A stretch of DNA of 10,219 bases, taken from contig JAEWAH010000043.1 of NCBI GenBank assembly GCA_023391725.1, positions 1 to 10,219 on the forward strand. The letters run 5' to 3'. The position numbers and the translations under genes were made by a program. Under the pieces are notes generated by a model. The model was not told the origin of the DNA. It searched no databases and saw nothing but the letters and a program-made list of their open reading frames with translations. Below are positions 6,157 to 10,219 of this stretch, piece by piece (position 1 is the stretch's first letter; every line of letters starts with the position of its first letter). The stretch is from Bacillota bacterium (lineage in GTDB: Bacteria > Bacillota > Clostridia > Christensenellales > Aristaeellaceae).

Positions 6157-6193
6157 GCACAGTATTAAACAACATTTTTACCCTGTTTGTCAA
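6157..6193 (-). promoter_or_regulatory. Sigma-A-like promoter of the glycosyltransferase
   Basis: On the minus strand, a perfect TTGACA -35 (6193-6188) and TTTAAT -10 (6169-6164) are separated by 18 bases. Transcription would start near 6157, with a leader of about 75 bases before the GTG at 6082. It lies nine bases after the stop codon of the upstream kinase, so the glycosyltransferase can be expressed independently. I see no terminator between the two genes, so read-through is also possible. Confidence 0.65.
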
Positions 6194-6201
6194 GGGGGAG
6201 C

Positions 6202-7857
6202 TCAGGGATGGCTGTCATAGAAAGTGCAGCCTCCGACAAATTCCCTCAAAATCGACAGGGGCGGAATTTCACGGAAAGCATCCTCCGGAGGCGCGAGGAA
6301 ATAGTTGAGGGTTTTCAGCAGCCGCCTGGCCATCAGATAGTTGGGATTCTCCGGAGGAATGGCGGTCAAATGGTCGTAGGCCATGGCGCGCAGCGCGGGA
6401 AGCTCGTAATGGAGCGTGGTGTTGAACATCCTGTCCGCCTGCTCCTGGTAGGGAAAGATCCACTTATCCTCGCCCCGGCGCACGCTCTCCCACATCCCAA
6501 GCGTATCGTCCGGGACCGTGCCACGGAATTGGTAGTCGCGCACGATCCTTCTTAGGAGCCTTACGTCGGTGGTGCGGATGCGGTTGTGGTTATCCAGGTT
6601 GATGCAGGTGAGGGCGCTGACATAGATGCGGAAGATCATATCCTGCGGCAATTCCCCCGCCAGCGCGGGGTTGAGCCCATGGATACCCTCCATGAGGATG
6701 GGCTGGCCCTCCCCCACCTGAAGCGGCACGGTTTTTTCTTCCCGCCGGCCTGTCTGAAAGCTGAACCTGGGCATTTGCGCGGTTCTGCCGGAAAGAAGCG
6801 TTTCCAGGCAATCCCCAAGCAGGGGCAAATCGATGGTATGGATGGATTCCAGGTCCACGCTGCCGTCGGGTTCCGGAGGGATGGCGGCGCGATCCAGATA
6901 AAAATCATCCATAGACAAAAGCGCCGGGCGCATGCCCAAAGCCTGCAGGTGTATCTTCAAACGGTTGGCAAAGGTGGTCTTGCCGCTGGAGGAAGGCCCG
7001 GAGATGAGCACCAGGCGCGCCTTTTTTTCCAGGATCTCATCGGCGATGGCCGCGATGGTGCGGTCATGCAGCGCCTCGTTGATGCGGATGAATTCCCTGA
7101 ATCTGCCAGACTCAATCATCCCATTGATATCTGCGGCGTTGGTAGCATCCAGAATCTCGCACCAGCGCTGGGACTGGGCAAAAACAGCCAAATGCTTGGG
7201 CCGCTCCACATAGGGCGCGGGTCTTGTTGGGTCTTCGGGCCCGGGCATCTGGATCACAAGGCCCGGAAAGTGCTGCCTTAAGAAAAATACATTGACCCAG
7301 CCCGTGGAAGGGAGCATGGCCCCGTAAAAATATTCCCACATGCCCTGGAGGCCATAGACGGGAAAATCTTCTTTCGGCCGATAGGAAAGGAGCTGCACCG
7401 TATCCTCCTGCCCCGCCTTCAGAAAGTATTCTGCGGCCTTTTCCCGGCTCCACTGCTCTCGCTCAAAGGGCAGGTCGCTTTTGACGATGGCGCGCATCTC
7501 CTGCTCCAACTGCTTTACCTGGAACCTGGTCAGACACATGCCCATGATCTTCAAAAACAACCCGTAGCCGATGCTGTTGGCGATGCGTACCGTTTGCCCC
7601 GGAAAGACGCGCCTGGCGGCCAGTAAAAACACAAAGCGCAGCGTCCGCTCATAGATGCGGCGGCCTTCCTCGTGCTTGAATGTAATGGAGGCAAGGGTCA
7701 TGTCCCTATCCAGCGGCTGATTAAGTTCCAGCACGCGGCCGCCGTCTAAAACGCCCAGCACTTCACGGGCCCTTTCCGGCCAAATCGTCTTGACAGCCTG
7801 GCTTACCGTTGTCCCGGCCGCAAGTTCGCCCTTGCGCCCGTCCAGGATGATAAACAT
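6202..7857 (-). CDS. Nucleoside (uridine-type) kinase with TGS and ThrRS-like N-terminal domains
   Basis: A 551-residue cytoplasmic protein of the class usually annotated 'nucleoside kinase'. Residues 1-60 look like a TGS domain (beta-grasp, also found in ThrRS). About 60-220 corresponds to the ThrRS-like second domain; the usual HxxxH-type editing motif is not visible (NSIGYGL occurs at 94-100). The C-terminal half is a P-loop kinase of the uridine kinase/phosphoribulokinase family: Walker A GPSSSGKT (287-294), SMDDFY (315-320) after the second strand, and LMEGIHGLNP (388-397). It would phosphorylate a nucleoside using a nucleoside triphosphate; the substrate is not determined here. The start at 7857 has AAAGGAGG seven bases upstream (7865-7872). 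It follows the exonuclease gene by 55 bp and is probably cotranscribed with it. The role of the ThrRS-derived part in such fusions is not clear to me. Confidence 0.92.
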   Translation of the reverse strand: MFIILDGRKGELAAGTTVSQAVKTIWPERAREVLGVLDGGRVLELNQPLDRDMTLASITFKHEEGRRIYERTLRFVFLLAARRVFPGQTVRIANSIGYGLFLKIMGMCLTRFQVKQLEQEMRAIVKSDLPFEREQWSREKAAEYFLKAGQEDTVQLLSYRPKEDFPVYGLQGMWEYFYGAMLPSTGWVNVFFLRQHFPGLVIQMPGPEDPTRPAPYVERPKHLAVFAQSQRWCEILDATNAADINGMIESGRFREFIRINEALHDRTIAAIADEILEKKARLVLISGPSSSGKTTFANRLKIHLQALGMRPALLSMDDFYLDRAAIPPEPDGSVDLESIHTIDLPLLGDCLETLLSGRTAQMPRFSFQTGRREEKTVPLQVGEGQPILMEGIHGLNPALAGELPQDMIFRIYVSALTCINLDNHNRIRTTDVRLLRRIVRDYQFRGTVPDDTLGMWESVRRGEDKWIFPYQEQADRMFNTTLHYELPALRAMAYDHLTAIPPENPNYLMARRLLKTLNYFLAPPEDAFREIPPLSILREFVGGCTFYDSHP

Positions 7858-7912
7858 GGCGGCGCCTCCTTTCCCCATTTTGTAAGCTCAAATCCCTTTT
7901 TGAAGCATGCCC

Positions 7913-8890
7913 TCAATCGTCAAAAGGCATGCTGGAACGCACGCCGCGGGTCAGGGCCTCATCGGGATCCGGGATGCCTTTTATTTGCATCTGCAATTGC
8001 TTGGTGTGTACGTAGGCCTTGTTTTGCGCCGTGGCCAGGGAAGACATGAGCACCATGCTCACCTGCCCATCCTCCAATAAAGCCAAGCGAAGGCGCACAA
8101 ACGATGCGCCGTGGTCACGGCACTTGGCCAAGGCCACATACTTATCCGACGATTGGGGGACGTAGGGCGCCTCGAGCTGCGTTTTCTGGCTGCATACGGG
8201 GCACTTGGGCTGCTGGACGGCCTCCGCCTGGAGCGCGGCCTGGGCGGAAATAAAGGCAGCCGCGGGGCTGCGCAGGCGGCGCGACCTGTCCACATGTAAA
8301 AGCTTGCGGGGCTGCTGGGCGTATTGCAGCACAGCCTCAGGATCCGGCAGGCGGCTGAAAACCAGGGCGGTATAATAGGCATCATGCAGGGCGTTATGGA
8401 AGTTCCGGTCCTCCTGGGGCTCGATCTGCAAAAAGTCCATGGCAGCTTTTAAGCCCTTGCGCTCCTTGCCCATCTCGAACACGTCGCTGAACAGGCGCTG
8501 GATATCGCAAAGCGGGGGCAGCGTAAGCGGGCACTGGTAAAAATCCATGTTCTGCTTGAGCACCGATACGTCGTCGCACCCCCAGGTGAGCAGCGTGTAG
8601 TCCTCGCCGCACCAGGCAAAGAACTGCTCCATGGCGTCCAGAAAAGCAGGCGCGGAATCAAGCGTCTCATCATCCAGCTGGGTCATGCGACGGATGCGGG
8701 GGTGGATCTTTACATAGTGCGTGGGCCGAATAGGCAGGGAAAGGGTATCCACGATCTGCATGTCGTCGTCCAGCTTGACAGCACCGATCTGGATCATCTC
8801 AAACATGAGCTGATCCCCCACCGCCTTAAATACCCGGCTCTGATAGGACATAGGCTGGTTCCATTCCAGGTCGATAACGATATACTGCAT
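7913..8890 (-). CDS. DEDDh 3'-5' exonuclease with Cys-rich C-terminal domain
   Basis: A 325-residue exonuclease of the DnaQ/RNase T (KapD-like) superfamily, which removes 3'-terminal nucleotides with two metal ions. Visible catalytic motifs: D-x-E in IDLEW (D7, E9), the second Asp in WGCDD (106 or 107), and H-x4-D in HNALHD (H165, D170). The catalytic domain covers about residues 1-185. The remaining 140 residues are unlike the core family. They contain CPVC (230-233) and C-x2-H (257-260), a possible zinc ribbon, then a strand-rich tail. Whether it prefers DNA or RNA cannot be told. The ATG start at 8890 has only a weak, distant ribosome binding site (AAAGG about 13 bases upstream), so translation may rely on coupling to the flavoprotein gene ending 21 bp before it. 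Confidence 0.9.
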   Translation of the reverse strand: MQYIVIDLEWNQPMSYQSRVFKAVGDQLMFEMIQIGAVKLDDDMQIVDTLSLPIRPTHYVKIHPRIRRMTQLDDETLDSAPAFLDAMEQFFAWCGEDYTLLTWGCDDVSVLKQNMDFYQCPLTLPPLCDIQRLFSDVFEMGKERKGLKAAMDFLQIEPQEDRNFHNALHDAYYTALVFSRLPDPEAVLQYAQQPRKLLHVDRSRRLRSPAAAFISAQAALQAEAVQQPKCPVCSQKTQLEAPYVPQSSDKYVALAKCRDHGASFVRLRLALLEDGQVSMVLMSSLATAQNKAYVHTKQLQMQIKGIPDPDEALTRGVRSSMPFDD

Positions 8891-8911
8891 GATCTAAACA
8901 GCACCTTTGGA

Positions 8912-10153
8912 TTAATTTTCGGATGGCCTCGCGGCGCTCCTTCCAGCCAGCGCGCCGGTGCAAAAGGCGATATGGAGATTAAAGCCTCCCGTGTGGGCGT
9001 CCACATCGATCATCTCCCCGGCAAAGTAAAGGCCGGGCGTCAGTTTGCTTTCCATGGTGGCAGGGGAGATTTCCTTCACGGGGATACCGCCCCTTGTGAC
9101 GATGGCCTCGTCAATGGGCCTTATTCCGCTGATGGGCAGGGGCAATTCCTTGAGCAGCGTCTTTAGCCGCTGCCGCTCCTCCCGGGATATCTGATGAACC
9201 GGCTTATCCCCCGGGATGCCCAAGAGCCTTGGGAAAATGTCCGCCAGCTTGCCCGGCAGAAGGCCCGGCAGGAGGTTGGCAAATTGCTTGCGGCTCATTT
9301 CGGCAAAATCCCGCAGAAGCCGCGCCTCGAGCTGCTCCGGGGTAAGACCTGGCTTTAAGTCCAGGGTAATACGCCACTGATCCGGCGGATAAGCGATGAG
9401 GTGGCTGCTCATTTCCAGCGTCAACGGACCGGAGATGCCAAAGTGGGTAAAGAGCATTTCCCCCTGCTCGCTGTAGGCCGCCTTGCCCTGGCATTTGGCG
9501 CTTAAACGGACGTTTTTGAGGGAGAGACCAGCCAGTTCCCCCACCCAGCTTTCCGAGGCCACCAGAGGCGCCAGAGATGGCTGCAAGGGGGTGATGGTAT
9601 GACCCGCCTCTTGGGCCAATTGATATCCATCGCCTGTAGAACCAGTGACGGGATAGCTTTTCCCGCCGGTGGCAAGGATCACCGCGTCTGCGGCGATAGT
9701 TTCGCCCGATTCCAACTGGACCCCGCGCACCCGGTTATCTTTCACGATCAGGCTTTTCACCCGGGCATTCAATCGCACCTGGACGTTTGACCTGCGCAGC
9801 TCCAACGAAAGGGCGCGCGTCACATCGCTGGCCTTGTTGCTTTGGGGGAAGACCCGCCTTCCCCGCTCTACCACGAGCGGGCAGCCCGCGCTTTCCAGCA
9901 TCTCCATCAGTGCATTTGTGGGAAGCAGGGCAAGCGCGCCATACAGAAAGCGGGGGTTCCTGGGTACCTGGCTCAGAAAGGCCTCCCGGTCGCAATCATT
10001 GGTTACGTTGCAGCGGCCCTTGCCCGTGATGTAGATCTTCTTGCCCAGCTTTTCGTTGCGCTCAAGGATCGTGACAGCTGCGCCTTCCTTAGCGGCGTAC
10101 AGGGCGGCCATCATGCCCGCCGCGCCGCCGCCCACAATTAAAATTCTATTCAT
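8912..10153 (-). CDS. BaiN/YhiN (HI0933)-family flavoprotein
   Basis: A 413-residue soluble FAD-dependent oxidoreductase of the HI0933 family, annotated in databases as BaiN/RdsA NAD(P)/FAD-dependent oxidoreductase. The N-terminus is a Rossmann FAD-binding fold with GGGAAG (8-13) and the ribose-binding Glu in LERN (E31). The family-specific GKGRCNVTN follows at 44-52, and the FAD-contacting C-terminal motif GLYFAGEMIDVDAHTGGFN lies about 40 residues from the end. Length is normal for the family. The physiological substrate is unclear for most members; the BaiN name comes from a proposed bile-acid role and should not be carried over here. The ATG at 10153 is the only start that leaves the dinucleotide fold intact. 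Its AAGGA is only two bases upstream and the gene overlaps the preceding one by 8 bp, which suggests translational coupling. Confidence 0.95.
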   Translation of the reverse strand: MNRILIVGGGAAGMMAALYAAKEGAAVTILERNEKLGKKIYITGKGRCNVTNDCDREAFLSQVPRNPRFLYGALALLPTNALMEMLESAGCPLVVERGRRVFPQSNKASDVTRALSLELRRSNVQVRLNARVKSLIVKDNRVRGVQLESGETIAADAVILATGGKSYPVTGSTGDGYQLAQEAGHTITPLQPSLAPLVASESWVGELAGLSLKNVRLSAKCQGKAAYSEQGEMLFTHFGISGPLTLEMSSHLIAYPPDQWRITLDLKPGLTPEQLEARLLRDFAEMSRKQFANLLPGLLPGKLADIFPRLLGIPGDKPVHQISREERQRLKTLLKELPLPISGIRPIDEAIVTRGGIPVKEISPATMESKLTPGLYFAGEMIDVDAHTGGFNLHIAFCTGALAGRSAARPSEN

Positions 10154-10219
10154 CTTCCTTCATCAGGTAGACCTGGTTGGCGTCCCAGATGCTCTCCAGT
10201 TGCTTGAAGTGCTCGCTCA
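10146..10219 (-). CDS. C-terminal end of an unidentified gene (cut by window edge)
   Basis: Only the last 24 codons and the stop are visible, reading SEHFKQLESIWDANQVYL then MKEDE before TAG at 10148-10146. Codon use and a hydrophilic helical character look coding. The frame ends inside the start of the flavoprotein gene (8-bp overlap), which places it in the same operon. I do not recognise the family from this fragment. Confidence 0.6.
   Translation of the reverse strand, partial: SEHFKQLESIWDANQVYLMKEDE

Overview
The window looks like chromosomal DNA of a moderately GC-rich Bacillota, most likely a gut-type Clostridia. The evidence is the AGGAGG-type ribosome binding sites, TTGACA/TATAAT-type promoters, hairpin-plus-T terminators, a glnS gene, a TGS-domain nucleoside kinase of the kind common in Clostridia, and intergenic spaces packed with hairpin repeats. 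The genus cannot be named from the sequence. There are no tRNA or rRNA genes, no transposase and no CRISPR array.

Layout, left to right. Positions 1-373 are a tandem array of about 102-109 bp hairpin units, lying 3' of glnS. Next is glnS (glutaminyl-tRNA synthetase, minus strand), with its own promoter and a short leader without a T-box. A roughly 550 bp divergent spacer with strong hairpins separates it from a plus-strand AraC-family regulator. That regulator has a promoter-like sequence that puts its start codon in doubt, and it ends at a strong terminator. A small cysteine-rich protein resembling the TIGR04076 family follows. Positions 3976-4648 are a convergent spacer built almost entirely of hairpin-forming intergenic elements, ending in a perfect 19-bp bidirectional terminator.

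From 4649 to the right edge every gene is on the minus strand. In transcription order (right to left) they are: the tail of an unidentified gene, a BaiN/YhiN (HI0933-type) flavoprotein overlapping it by 8 bp, a DEDDh 3'-5' exonuclease with a Cys-rich C-terminal part, a nucleoside kinase with a TGS domain, and a membrane-bound processive family-2 glycosyltransferase. The first four look like one operon, with gaps of -8, 21 and 55 bp. The glycosyltransferase has a good promoter of its own just after the kinase, though no terminator separates the two.

The protein-coding content is mostly housekeeping and I see no clear new multi-gene system. The least explained material is non-coding: the left-edge tandem array, whose structural details fit a plus-strand RNA, and the mosaic of palindromic elements between 4015 and 4605.
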